Shown in pieces: positions 8,742 to 18,048 of a stretch of 64,000 nt of DNA (its first letter is position 1; every line of letters starts with the position of its first letter). The stretch lies in NCBI RefSeq assembly GCF_000209165.1, contig NC_009042.1, positions 496,001-560,000 of the forward strand, read 5' to 3'. The notes beneath the pieces are model-generated. The model ran no database searches and was not told the DNA's origin. It worked only from the letters and a program-made list of their open reading frames with translations. The DNA comes from Scheffersomyces stipitis CBS 6054. Lineage: Eukaryota > Ascomycota > Pichiomycetes > Serinales > Debaryomycetaceae. The translations under genes and the position numbers were made by a program.

Positions 8742-10343
8742 ATGAGTTCGGTATTCAGTTGGAGAAGTTACTATCTTGTTCTTCTTGCTCTCAGATTTTA
8801 CTTTGCGCTCGCGAACTCGTACATCCATCCAGATGAGCACTTCCAGAGCATGGAGGTGATCTGCAATAAGATCCTCCACTACTCTGGTAACCTCCCGTGG
8901 GAATTCACGTCGGGCAACCAGGCAAGAAGTATGGGCCCATTGTACTTGATGTATGGACCAATTCTTTATTCTATCAAGTGGCTCGGACTGCAACTTACAC
9001 CTCTCCAGATCTGGTATGTGGTGCGATTGCAAAATGTCTTCTTAACGTGGATCATCACAGACATGTGCATTTACCGTCTACTACCAACTAAGCCCGAGAG
9101 AATAAAAGGAGTCTACTTCACCTTAAGCTCGTATGTCACTTTGGTATACCAATCACATCTATTTTCCAATAGTATAGAAACGTGTCTTTTGCTTCTAGCC
9201 ATTGTGATCATTAATAATTTGAGATTTGCACAGGAGATCAAAACCAAAAGTGATGAGAATAGTCCCAATCTGAGCTTGTTATGGCTTGGGGTTATTGTTT
9301 CCATAGGAGTCTTCAATCGCGTCACGTTCCCTGCCTTTCTCGTTTTACCATTTTGGTACGTGCTCACATACGTTTGGTGCCATAAGGTAAGTGGAATCTA
9401 TTTGGCTATTGGAGCCATTGTGCCCACGTATTTGTTCATCTTGATCGATAGTTTGAGCTTTGGAAAGTCATGGGCTCAAATCATAGCTTCCCCGTTCGAC
9501 TTGGACAGTTACGTTATCACACCATTGAACAATCTAATATACAACACTAACTACCTGAACTTGGCTCAACATGGCATTCATCCATATTATACCCACATTC
9601 TTGTCAACTTGCCCCAACTTTTGGGTCCAGGCATCTTGTTCTTATTTAAAACGTCTTACTGGAAGACGACACCGTTCTTGAGCATCGTGAGTGGCATTGT
9701 AGTATTATCGCTTGTTCCTCACCAAGAGCTCAGATTTTTGATTCCTATTGTACCTTTAGCCTGTTGCTGTTTTGACCTTTACTCGTACTCTACAAATTAC
9801 GAAGGAAAGCTTAGGCAGTCACTTTTGGGCTCCATATCGCTCAAGTCGTGGTACATCTTCAACATTGCCATGGCTATGCTTATGGGAGTATTCCATCAGG
9901 GTGGTGTAGTTCCGGCCTTGGATGAACTCCACTTGCAATTGTTCCAAAATACCTCGACTAGTCTGGTACAAGTGTGGTGGAGAACGTATTCCCCACCAAC
10001 ATGGATGTTAGGAGATACAAATAGCACAGTTCAGACGATTACGCTCAACGACGAGAACTTCCACTTGGGTTATGAGTTGGATACCTCTAAACAGAACTAC
10101 GTCTTTGATATGATGGGGACAAATTATGACAAAGTGTACCAGTTTCTTGTAGGTTTGAAAAAGCAGAGGGATAGACCTGTGTACTTTATTACACCTACAG
10201 CTTCGTTCAATGTCAACTTTAAAAATCAAGCTCTCAAATTCAATCTGACATGGAACTATACTTTTCATTTGGATATGGACCATCTTGATTTTTCTGATTA
10301 TGAGACTTTGGTCCCAGGCTTGTCGATTTACGAAATGTTATGA
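8742..10343 (+). CDS. SMP3: GPI mannosyltransferase 4
   Basis: Smp3 adds the fourth, side-branching mannose to the GPI-anchor precursor in the ER, using dolichol-phosphate mannose. The 533-residue product is strongly hydrophobic with many membrane segments. It has the GT22 luminal-loop signature HPDE at residues 29-32, followed by HFQSMEV. NLPQLLGPGILFLF and SLVPHQELRFLIPIVPL are conserved in PIG-B/Alg9/Alg12/Smp3 enzymes, and HQE-R-FLIP is diagnostic of the superfamily. Two in-frame upstream starts exist (ATG at 8652 and a TTG at 8586), but the extra N-terminus lacks family similarity and 533 fits the usual length (about 516). It converges with RPT3. Confidence 0.92.
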   Translation: MSSVFSWRSYYLVLLALRFYFALANSYIHPDEHFQSMEVICNKILHYSGNLPWEFTSGNQARSMGPLYLMYGPILYSIKWLGLQLTPLQIWYVVRLQNVFLTWIITDMCIYRLLPTKPERIKGVYFTLSSYVTLVYQSHLFSNSIETCLLLLAIVIINNLRFAQEIKTKSDENSPNLSLLWLGVIVSIGVFNRVTFPAFLVLPFWYVLTYVWCHKVSGIYLAIGAIVPTYLFILIDSLSFGKSWAQIIASPFDLDSYVITPLNNLIYNTNYLNLAQHGIHPYYTHILVNLPQLLGPGILFLFKTSYWKTTPFLSIVSGIVVLSLVPHQELRFLIPIVPLACCCFDLYSYSTNYEGKLRQSLLGSISLKSWYIFNIAMAMLMGVFHQGGVVPALDELHLQLFQNTSTSLVQVWWRTYSPPTWMLGDTNSTVQTITLNDENFHLGYELDTSKQNYVFDMMGTNYDKVYQFLVGLKKQRDRPVYFITPTASFNVNFKNQALKFNLTWNYTFHLDMDHLDFSDYETLVPGLSIYEML

Positions 10344-10449
10344 AGCATACAAAAGTAATACATGGGTTCGACTCTATAGACTACACTCTATAGACTAAAG
10401 CTCTACGTTTGATATTTTTTGCATTAATGATAATATACAAAGACCAAGT

Positions 10450-11682
10450 CTACTTGTAGAAGTCGAACTTATCGTGTTCACTACCAGTTTTAACTTGAGA
10501 AGTGTAAGCTTCTTCCAAGTCACTTTGCAAGATCATGTATCTGTTCTTTCTTACGGCTCTCAAGCCAGCTTCTTGCATGATGGCAGCGATGACGGCACCG
10601 GACAAGGGATCATTTCTGATGATCAACGAGTCCAAGTCGACTTCCGGAGCCAACGACATCTTGGAGGCAATGGTGGAAAAGATGAGTCTTCTTTCTCTTC
10701 TGTCTTTCAACGAAGGGAATTCGATTTTTCTGTCCAATCTTCCAGGTCTCAACAAGGCTGGATCCAATGTGTCTGCTCTATTAGTGGCCATGATGACCTT
10801 TACTGTAGACGTCTGATCAAAGCCATCCATCTGGTTCAATAACTCCAACAAGATTCTCTGAACTTCTCTGTCGGCCCCCGTCTGAGCGTCGAATCTCTTT
10901 GTCGCAATGGCATCTATTTCATCTATGAAAATAATGGCGGGCGAGTTTTCTCTGGCCAATCGGAACACATCTCTGACCATTCTAGGCCCCTCACCTAAGT
11001 ATTTCTGGACGAACTCTGAACCGTTGATACGGATAAACGATGCTGTGGTCGAGTTGGCCACAGCTTTGACTAACATGGTCTTCCCTGTTCCTGGGGGACC
11101 GTATAACAAGACACCTCTTGGTGGATCGATACCAATTTGCGAATACAAGTCACCCTGGGTCAAGGGCAACTCTACAGCTTCTCTGATTTCCTGCTTCTGC
11201 ATATCCAAACCACCAACGTCGGCGTAGGTGACATCTGGCTTCTGGTCGTCACCAACTATGGAAATTGATGAGTCAGCTTCAGGAGGCAAGATATCTACTA
11301 ACGCGTTGGAGTGACGATGCAAAGCTACAGAAGACGATGGCTTCAACAATTCTCTGTCCAATGTCGACAAGATTCTCACTACATAGTTGGAGCCAGTAGT
11401 CGAAGAAACAATGCCTGTGTTCTCATCAATAGGTTCCAAGAACTGACCAATCACTAAAGGAACAGACTTGATTCTCTTGACTTCCTCTTGAGCTCTCACC
11501 AACTCTCTTCTCAAGTGGCGCTGTTCATCTTTGATGTAATCTTCCTGCAAGAGCAAGAGGTCCAACTCCTTTTCTAACTTCTTTAACTTCAAGTAGGAGT
11601 CAGAGCTGTCTTCTATTTGTGACTTGTGTTTGCTGAAGGGAGCAGTCAAATTAGCGGATTCGAAAATGACGGGTTCTTCCAT
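10450..11682 (-). CDS. RPT3: 26S proteasome regulatory ATPase subunit Rpt3
   Basis: Rpt3 is one of six AAA ATPases in the base ring of the 19S regulatory particle, which unfolds ubiquitinated substrates and opens the 20S gate. The 410-residue product has an N-terminal coiled coil (about 30-72), the OB-like region, Walker A GPPGTGKT at 195-202, Walker B IIFIDE at 250-255 and the second region of homology [21 protein letters not shown]. It ends FDFYK; the FYK matches the HbYX gate-opening tail of Rpt3. Identity to S. cerevisiae Rpt3 is very high through the AAA module. I saw no S. cerevisiae-type PACE element (GGTGGCAAA) upstream. Confidence 0.97.
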   Translation of the reverse strand: MEEPVIFESANLTAPFSKHKSQIEDSSDSYLKLKKLEKELDLLLLQEDYIKDEQRHLRRELVRAQEEVKRIKSVPLVIGQFLEPIDENTGIVSSTTGSNYVVRILSTLDRELLKPSSSVALHRHSNALVDILPPEADSSISIVGDDQKPDVTYADVGGLDMQKQEIREAVELPLTQGDLYSQIGIDPPRGVLLYGPPGTGKTMLVKAVANSTTASFIRINGSEFVQKYLGEGPRMVRDVFRLARENSPAIIFIDEIDAIATKRFDAQTGADREVQRILLELLNQMDGFDQTSTVKVIMATNRADTLDPALLRPGRLDRKIEFPSLKDRRERRLIFSTIASKMSLAPEVDLDSLIIRNDPLSGAVIAAIMQEAGLRAVRKNRYMILQSDLEEAYTSQVKTGSEHDKFDFYK

Positions 11683-12363
11683 TACGGCAATTGACTATGA
11701 TAGAAACTGATTATTTGGAAAAATGTATGAAATATGAAGATATTATTGAGAAATATGAATGAAAAATCAGCAACAGAAACGAATAGATATTATTGTATTC
11801 TAATAGTAATCACCACAGTAATGTCAGTAATACTTACAACCTTTTGTGTACTTTATAAAGACAACACTATTGATTCCGACTATGTTAACAAAATCAAGAA
11901 TATCAACACGTAAATGAAATGAAACAACAGTGTAATCCTTCAACTGTGATGCTTTCTCGGTGAAAAGTTGATCTTTGTCAATGGCCTAATGTTGGAGATT
12001 TGGTTCAGTGGCAATCAGAATGGAAACGCGCACGACTAGAAAAGTCACGTGATGTATAAGTTAGTTCTCAAACAGATATTAAGAGCTTAGTGGAGTACAC
12101 TAATATTGTTCCAATGAATGAATAAGAGGTGATAAATAGCTTGAAAGAGTGAACGCTTGATTATTTCCATCTGGTTATTGCATAAAACAACTCTACTTTC
12201 AAAAATAATTAAAAACTTTTTTGTATATTTGTTGTGTATGTAGTTAATATCCATTTTTCGCAGCCATTTTAGCTAATGTATTGGAGCAAGTCTATCACTC
12301 TATAAAAGCTTCCACAGTTAATATATTGTTGACTGTATTGTCTTAATTTACTGAAATCTATGT
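11683..12363. promoter_or_regulatory. RPT3 upstream / SHE9 downstream region
   Basis: This holds the RPT3 promoter and the SHE9 3' end. A CACGTG lies at 12047-12052 and TTTTTCGCAGCC at 12254-12265. The sequence near RPT3 is AT-rich with GAAAAAT runs. No coding region is supported. Confidence 0.5.
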
Positions 12364-13857
12364 CTATTTCGTCAAATACAACGTTACCAAGGATCCAATG
12401 CCACACCCAATTGTAATCACCAATGTCGAAAGAATTCCCAAGTCTGCCTTGTTAAACTGAACAACATCATTGGACACAAGCCCAAGATAGTCTCCTTCAA
12501 TCTTCGATTTAATACTTCCCCAATTCCAGGACGAAGGAACAAGCGTGAATACGAATGGGACCGACTCTTTAACCTGGGGATCAACCTGTAGAGGAGGAGC
12601 CACTGGCTCTTCTTTAAATTCTACAACCTTCTCAGAAGGAGCTACAGTTCCAGCTTGTGCTTCCAAAATTGGAGCCATAATAACCTTATCATTCTCAGCA
12701 AGATCTACCAACACTTGTTTGACTTTATCTTCAAACGAAGCCACAAGCCGTCTTCTTTTCCAAGGCTCTACAATCAATGTAGCCACTACGAACAACATGA
12801 TGTTAATACCCATCAAAATCCAGGTTCCCCAAGTTGAAGCTCGTCTAATCTTATCAGACCATATCTGTTCCTCATGATATCTGGTCAATATCAGCTGAGT
12901 TAACTTAAGTTGGATAGAGTCAGCCTTCTGCTCAGCTTCTTCTACCTTTAGCTCAGCCTCTTGCTCTAATTGCTCGTTGAGATGATCATTACGATACAAC
13001 TCTGTAAATCTTTCTAAATCTTCAGGGGTCCAATTGTGTTTTCTGGTTAACAACTCATTAACTTCTCGTTGCAGATTCGATCTGCGAAGAATGGCTTCTG
13101 AATACGTCGCCCTGTTGCTCTTGGCTTCTTCTTTTGCTTCTCGGAGTTCAGCTTCAATTTGTTCAATTGATTTCTTCAATTTGGCAATGGCAGTATATCC
13201 TGTGACATCATTCAAGGCTCTTGTAGCTCTGAAGATGGTACCCTGAAGAGACTCTAAATACGCCTCCACTTTCTTGTAGTATTGATTCTTTCTCTCTTCT
13301 TCTTGGGAAGGCAAATTGCCGATTTCTCCCTTGATCTGCTCGGCCAATTGATTGGCTTGGTTCTCAAAAACATGAGTATTGGTAGTGGAATCAGCCGTCA
13401 AATTAACTTTATCAGTGGTTATGTTTTTGTATTGGTTCTTATTGATACCATTTGAAGATTTTGAGTCAGTCTCTTTTGTCTCAACTAAAGGCTTTTCTGT
13501 TCTTTCTGCTTCTTGTTCAAGTTTTGCTCTTTCTGCTTCCTCTTTCTCCTTCTGTTTCTGCTTTTCAGCTCGAATCTTCTTCTCTTGTTCCTCCTGTTCT
13601 TGTTTTATTCTCTTCTCTTCTGCTTCCTTTTTCTTTTGTATAGCTACAGTACCGAAATTGGTTGTTTCTATGATTTCACGAAGTTTGGGGTCTTCAAAGG
13701 TGGATTTTTCATTTATAGTAGTCCCAACCTTGTCATTCGGCGAGTTGAGTGGAAACTTCAGCTTCTGAGATTGGAATCGCGTCGTCTGGAAAATTGGACG
13801 AAAAGATCGTACTGATACTTTTCTAAAACTCAGCAGCACGAACACAACCCTTCTCAT
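12364..13857 (-). CDS. SHE9: Mitochondrial inner-membrane protein She9/Mdm33
   Basis: She9 (Mdm33) is a mitochondrial inner-membrane protein needed for normal mitochondrial shape; its coiled coils are thought to act in inner-membrane fission. From the ATG at 13857 the product is 497 residues and starts MRRVVFVLLSFRKVSVRSF, a good presequence. A Glu/Lys/Gln-rich linker follows, then long coiled coils (QGTIFRATRALNDVTGYTAI, a family-typical segment). Two membrane segments are visible: WGTWILMGINIMLFVVATLIV and the C-terminal LSTLVITIGCGIGSLVTLYL. Another in-frame ATG at 13914 adds 19 residues but lies inside a copy of the CCATAGTTAA motif, so I prefer 13857. Confidence 0.85.
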   Translation of the reverse strand: MRRVVFVLLSFRKVSVRSFRPIFQTTRFQSQKLKFPLNSPNDKVGTTINEKSTFEDPKLREIIETTNFGTVAIQKKKEAEEKRIKQEQEEQEKKIRAEKQKQKEKEEAERAKLEQEAERTEKPLVETKETDSKSSNGINKNQYKNITTDKVNLTADSTTNTHVFENQANQLAEQIKGEIGNLPSQEEERKNQYYKKVEAYLESLQGTIFRATRALNDVTGYTAIAKLKKSIEQIEAELREAKEEAKSNRATYSEAILRRSNLQREVNELLTRKHNWTPEDLERFTELYRNDHLNEQLEQEAELKVEEAEQKADSIQLKLTQLILTRYHEEQIWSDKIRRASTWGTWILMGINIMLFVVATLIVEPWKRRRLVASFEDKVKQVLVDLAENDKVIMAPILEAQAGTVAPSEKVVEFKEEPVAPPLQVDPQVKESVPFVFTLVPSSWNWGSIKSKIEGDYLGLVSNDVVQFNKADLGILSTLVITIGCGIGSLVTLYLTK

Positions 13858-13910
13858 ATTAGTGGCGTAGGGGACGATCGATATCTGATAATTCAGTAGT
13901 GAATATTTCT

Positions 13911-13934
13911 CCATAGTTAATTTTCCATAGTTAA
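13911..13934. promoter_or_regulatory. Two CCATAGTTAA motif copies at the SHE9 start
   Basis: CCATAGTTAA occurs at 13911-13920 and again at 13925-13934, 14 bp apart, immediately upstream of SHE9. A weaker relative, CTTAACTACGG, lies near 13996. The same motif recurs before several other genes in the window; its binding protein is unknown to me. Confidence 0.45.
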
Positions 13935-14168
13935 CATGTTCGCGAAAAATACACCAAACCGACTCGGTAATTTCCCCAGATTAGAAATTTGTACTCTTAA
14001 CTACGGAGAAACCACTGAAATTTTACTGAACAGTACATCCATTTATTTCTACAAAATTTTGTTGTAAAGCAATCTGAACATATATTGAGATATAACTAGT
14101 AGAATCATTCATCATGATTTTTTCTTACTTACATAGTCACAAACCAAGTAGGCAAAAATACAAGTAGA

Positions 14169-15062
14169 TTAGAAGTTAGAGTCAACCAACTTCTTGGACA
14201 ACTTCCAGTCGTCGCTTTCAACGTAGTCCAACACGATGATACCAACACCCTTCTCGAATTTGTCGGCGACATCACTCTTGAGCAAGGCATTTGCAATCTG
14301 TTGTGGCCAGCAGTCGTGGTCGAAGAAGTTGGAAGCAGACGTGAAGTTGACGAACAACTTGTTGTCATTGTCCTTGGTATAGTCCTTAGCCTTGTTGGCC
14401 AAGTCTTTGACGTAGTTGATCTTGGTGGGAATGTCGTCAGCCTTCTGGACTTCACAGAAGTCCTGGACAACAAACGATCCACGGTCGTCATCAGTAGTGT
14501 TGTACTTCCACGAAGCCGCGTCGAAGCCAAACTCTCTTTTTCTGTCTTCGTTGTTGACTCCGAATCTTCTGAAGAGAACAGCCTTACCTCTTGCATCTCC
14601 AACCTTTGGAATGTCGGTGTTCAAATACCATTTGTCCTTGTTAGGCTCAACGTACTTTTCCCAGATCAAGTTGGGGAACTCGTCATTGGGGTTGTCCCAG
14701 TCATTTGACCCTTCTTGCTTCAACGAAACAATAACGGTTTCAGACTTGTTGTCGTCCAAGAAGTCGTAAACTTCTTTCAACACATCTTCTAATTGAATGG
14801 GGAATGGAATTCTGACAGGGAACTTGCCATGGATAACTTGCAATTCTTGCTTAGGATCGTCGTTTTTAATCAATTGTCTGCCGGCTCTGATATCCAAAAA
14901 TCTGACCCCATGCTTCAATTGGTCGGTGACGGATTTACCCTGACATTGGACAGATGGCAAAGCAGTGTGACAGGCAGCGGAGTTGTGAGTGCCTGGAATT
15001 GACAACTTGGAAAGTCTGGTGTTGTCGTCAATTTCCTTCAACCAAGTTTGGTAGTTAACCAT
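14169..15062 (-). CDS. Bacterial-type phosphatidylinositol-specific phospholipase C (PI-PLC X domain)
   Basis: This 297-residue protein is a single PI-PLC X domain, with none of the PH, EF-hand, Y or C2 domains of eukaryotic Plc1. Catalytic residues of the bacterial type are visible: His26 in SIPGTHNS, Arg59 in FLDIRAGR and His78 in QVIHGKF. LTIPGTHNS/IHGxF enzymes cleave phosphatidylinositol to diacylglycerol and cyclic inositol phosphate. C. albicans has comparable genes (PLC2, PLC3). There is no signal peptide, so a cytosolic location is likely. The isolated bacterial-type domain suggests old horizontal transfer; that is inference. The start ATG is at 15062, and a GCGATGAG element lies just before it. 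Confidence 0.88.
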   Translation of the reverse strand: MVNYQTWLKEIDDNTRLSKLSIPGTHNSAACHTALPSVQCQGKSVTDQLKHGVRFLDIRAGRQLIKNDDPKQELQVIHGKFPVRIPFPIQLEDVLKEVYDFLDDNKSETVIVSLKQEGSNDWDNPNDEFPNLIWEKYVEPNKDKWYLNTDIPKVGDARGKAVLFRRFGVNNEDRKREFGFDAASWKYNTTDDDRGSFVVQDFCEVQKADDIPTKINYVKDLANKAKDYTKDNDNKLFVNFTSASNFFDHDCWPQQIANALLKSDVADKFEKGVGIIVLDYVESDDWKLSKKLVDSNF

Positions 15063-15814
15063 GTTGCGCGATGAGATGGGATGAGATGAGAATACTGAAA
15101 AATTTATTGAACCAGTGAAAAGTACACTATCGTCTGCAATTGTTAGTGAACGCGGTTGTCATTGGCAATGCGCGGGTCTATTTATATATGGTAATGGTCT
15201 TCATTTGGTCCTACACACTTCCTCTGCCTGTAGGTGGGGCACCTCATCCCACAATAGGTTCGTTTCAGTCTTGACCAATCCGGCAGGTTTATATAACGTC
15301 GTACAAGGCCACCTGAAATTCGACTATACCTGCATTGCGTTTGGAATTTAACTGCCTACTTCTGTCTTAAGGTGAATATGAAACAGGTGCAATTGCAGAA
15401 TTGCAAAGAGTCTCGTATGTTGGGGGTACTATTGGTATATAATTGGATTTCAAGACTCAATGGCAAGCAGCTTGGCTGTAGCTTACGTTAATATGTGGAC
15501 AATTCGTAGATTTTGAACCAGTATGGGCTCTGGAGTCTCTGTTCTTGAATGCTTCAATAGTGTCTGTATTCGCCTAAGTGCCCTATAAAATATGCCAACT
15601 AATGCACGGCATTAACTTCTATTCTTCTCTTTCTTCTTTCGCAGCCACTTTCAGTATCAAACCATAGTTTATATATTACTATACTGTAATCTGCTGTCTA
15701 TATATATCGGAACTAAGCATCGAACCGAACCTTTGTACAGTAATTGAATCTCATTTTATTGTCCTTTATTTTTATTAAACTGCTGATAATGTCTTTGGGA
15801 ATAGTTGAATGTGA
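15063..15814. promoter_or_regulatory. PI-PLC upstream region
   Basis: GCGATGAG at 15068-15075 (PAC core), two further GATGAG copies up to 15090, and TGAAAAATTT at 15096-15105 (RRPE core) lie within 45 bp of the PI-PLC start. A pyrimidine-rich TTTCGCAGCC is at 15637-15646. The distal part is the 3' region of the transporter gene. No other gene is seen. Confidence 0.5.
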
Positions 15815-17392
15815 TTATAAGTATGTTCCTGTGAATGCTACCCACACATCCTTAGGGGTCTTGAAATTCCTAGTTTCAGGAACATAGAACCAAGTAGCCC
15901 ACAAGTAAATGACACTGATGGCCACAAAGATAAAGAAAACAGACCCACCCATTGTGTTTTGCAAGATTGGGAACGAGTATGCAATCAATATATTGGCAAT
16001 CCAGTTGGTACACGTACCGATCGATTGGGCAATACCAACTACTTCATGGTCTGCTAACTCAGATATCATCAAGAATGGAATTGGTCCCAAACCAATGGAA
16101 AAGCCAATGATGAATCCAAAACAGGCAGTAACTACCGCTACGTCGTAGTGGTTTATGATACCAACTGCTATGACTAGCGAGCATATACCACACATGAGTA
16201 TAGAACTCAAAAGAAGGGTCTTGCGTCCGATTCTGTCCACAAAAGGCGAGATACCAATGGCACTTAACACATTACAGAACGAAAACGAACAACTCAATAC
16301 CAAAACATAGTCTGTTCCAGAACTATGATTGCCGAATAAATTGTTAAGAATTCTCACTCCGTAGTATACTATGGCATTCATACCCACCAACTGCTGTGAA
16401 GTCATGATCACTACAATAGCAAGAAACTGGTCACGGTACTTTCTGGCAAACATGAACTCTCTGGTGGTAACTGTCGAGGGATCAATTGATCCCTTTCTAG
16501 AAGCCGTCTTGGTAATTGGAATAAGAAGCGATTCGGTACTACTACTTCCGCTCAACAAGGCTGAAGTTTCTGAAGGAGATTGAGTCAAGTTGGTTCTACT
16601 AGAGAGTTGTCTCCAATGGTTAATCTCGTAGTCTACAGTGGTTCTATCACTTCTCAAAGCATGTAAGATATCGGTAGCAGATCTGTGGTCGCCGACTTGG
16701 ACAACCATCCATTTGGGAGACTCTGATACTGAAAATAACAAAGCAAACTGAAGCAAGCCCATCCCAGCAGCAAAAGCAAATATGACTCTCCATTGCTGGT
16801 CATTGGAGAAGAAATACGAGACTACTTGCGCCAAGAAAATGCCAACAGTAACAGCTAGTTGCAACAAAGATCCCAACAAACCACGGCGGTTGACTGGAGC
16901 TAACTCGTTGATGAGAATTGGCGACATGATCAAAGCTGAACCAGCAGCAATTCCGTTCAAGAATCTGCCTACATTAAGCATAAGAGCTGAGTTGGCCAAC
17001 ATCATTATGGTAGAGCCAATAAAGTAGCAAATAGCATTGAATTGACATGTATGTTTTCTTCCGTAAGTAGAAGAAATGGAAGTCGAGCCCAAAATGCTCG
17101 AGGAGACCAACCCTCCTACAGTGAACATGGTGGTGATCAACGCGATGCCTTCTTCAGACATGGGGATACATTGTTTGAAGTCATTATGGCCCCAGAAGGT
17201 GTGCTTGTAGCTTGGCTGCGGTCCCGGCTTGTGGAATTTGCACGACAAGATGTCTACAGGGGCATTTAGTTCAGCCAAATGGTATCCAAACTGTAAGGTA
17301 CCCAAGCAGACAATGGCAGTGGACCAGCCCAAGTGGAATGTTACCAGATGCCTTTTGTCAAGGAAATTGTGGACAGAAGTTGGGCCGTGCAT
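15815..17392 (-). CDS. MFS sugar-porter-family transporter (Vps73/Ybr241c-like)
   Basis: The 525-residue product has about 12 membrane segments and sugar-porter signatures: STYGRKHT after TM2, GRFLNGIAAGSALIMSPILINELAP (TM4 region), a degenerate SESPKWMV for PESPR, DRIGRKTLL, and the closing VPETRNF. TSQQLVGMNAIVYYGV is TM7, where glucose transporters carry QQLSGIN. Similarity seems closest to Vps73/Ybr241c, vacuolar or intracellular members, rather than to plasma-membrane Hxt proteins, but that assignment is from memory. A Ser/Thr-rich central loop lies between TM6 and TM7. The frame opens with TTG at 17401; the ATG at 17392 is used. The upstream region has a six-copy tandem motif array. Confidence 0.82.
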   Translation of the reverse strand: MHGPTSVHNFLDKRHLVTFHLGWSTAIVCLGTLQFGYHLAELNAPVDILSCKFHKPGPQPSYKHTFWGHNDFKQCIPMSEEGIALITTMFTVGGLVSSSILGSTSISSTYGRKHTCQFNAICYFIGSTIMMLANSALMLNVGRFLNGIAAGSALIMSPILINELAPVNRRGLLGSLLQLAVTVGIFLAQVVSYFFSNDQQWRVIFAFAAGMGLLQFALLFSVSESPKWMVVQVGDHRSATDILHALRSDRTTVDYEINHWRQLSSRTNLTQSPSETSALLSGSSSTESLLIPITKTASRKGSIDPSTVTTREFMFARKYRDQFLAIVVIMTSQQLVGMNAIVYYGVRILNNLFGNHSSGTDYVLVLSCSFSFCNVLSAIGISPFVDRIGRKTLLLSSILMCGICSLVIAVGIINHYDVAVVTACFGFIIGFSIGLGPIPFLMISELADHEVVGIAQSIGTCTNWIANILIAYSFPILQNTMGGSVFFIFVAISVIYLWATWFYVPETRNFKTPKDVWVAFTGTYL

Positions 17393-17787
17393 ATTTGACA
17401 ATATAGTTTATTAGCTGAATGTGGATTCAAGGGTATAAATGCTGTAGAAACTGATTATATTGCTGTTGTTGAAATTTGCTGGGGAGATGATGAGATGGAA
17501 GATTCAAGAAATTATGAGCTAGAAGTCTACTGGAATCAATAGAGACTGCGATATAAGATGTGCAATGTCTGAAGATTGGAGTCAACAGAACCAATTATGA
17601 CTGCTTTTTGTCTATCTCCGCCTTTTGGCTTGTACTTATAACCACCAGCAACAGCAAAGGATCTGGATCAAATTTTTTTCACCCGATAAGCGAAGAGATA
17701 AGGTGTAGAAGAAAAAAGTCGGAGCGCGCGAAAAAGAAACCCCTTCAGAAATTTCCAATTCCAGTGAGAAAGTTAGTAACCGGCATC

Positions 17788-17805
17788 CCGGTCTCTATGG
17801 ACCGG
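17788..17805. promoter_or_regulatory. CCGGTC-N6-GACCGG inverted repeat
   Basis: A perfect 6-bp inverted repeat with a 6-bp spacer and paired CGG/CCG triplets lies about 400 bp upstream of the transporter start. The geometry resembles Zn2Cys6 factor sites; the factor is unknown. Confidence 0.4.
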
Positions 17806-17965
17806 AGGATCAATAGATTGAATGTAATTCCACTGAAATTTATGTGATAGCATGTAGGGAGTTTTAATGATCTGAAAGAAGGACAATTCCAGAATGAGAG
17901 CACAAATTAGCTGTACTATTTGCGTAAGCGGAAGTTCTCACGCAATGTCTCACACTTACAGTTCG

Positions 17966-18048
17966 CATAGTTAAGAATCACATAGTTAAGGATCCCATAG
18001 TTAAGGATCCCATAGTTAAGGATCCCATAGTTAAGCATCACAGTTAAG
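17966..18048. repeat. 15-bp tandem array of CATAGTTAAG
   Basis: CATAGTTAAG begins at 17966, 17981, 17996, 18011 and 18026, exactly 15 bp apart, with GGATCC filling most spacers. A sixth degenerate copy, CACAGTTAAG, begins at 18039. The core equals the CCATAGTTAA motif found singly in other intergenic regions. The array sits between the LIG4 stop and the transporter start. Confidence 0.85.

Noticed and set aside
15610..15650. Pyrimidine-rich TTTCGCAG considered as a splice acceptor.
   Set aside because: No TACTAAC branch point or downstream open exon on the plus strand; the same motif recurs at other intergenic places.
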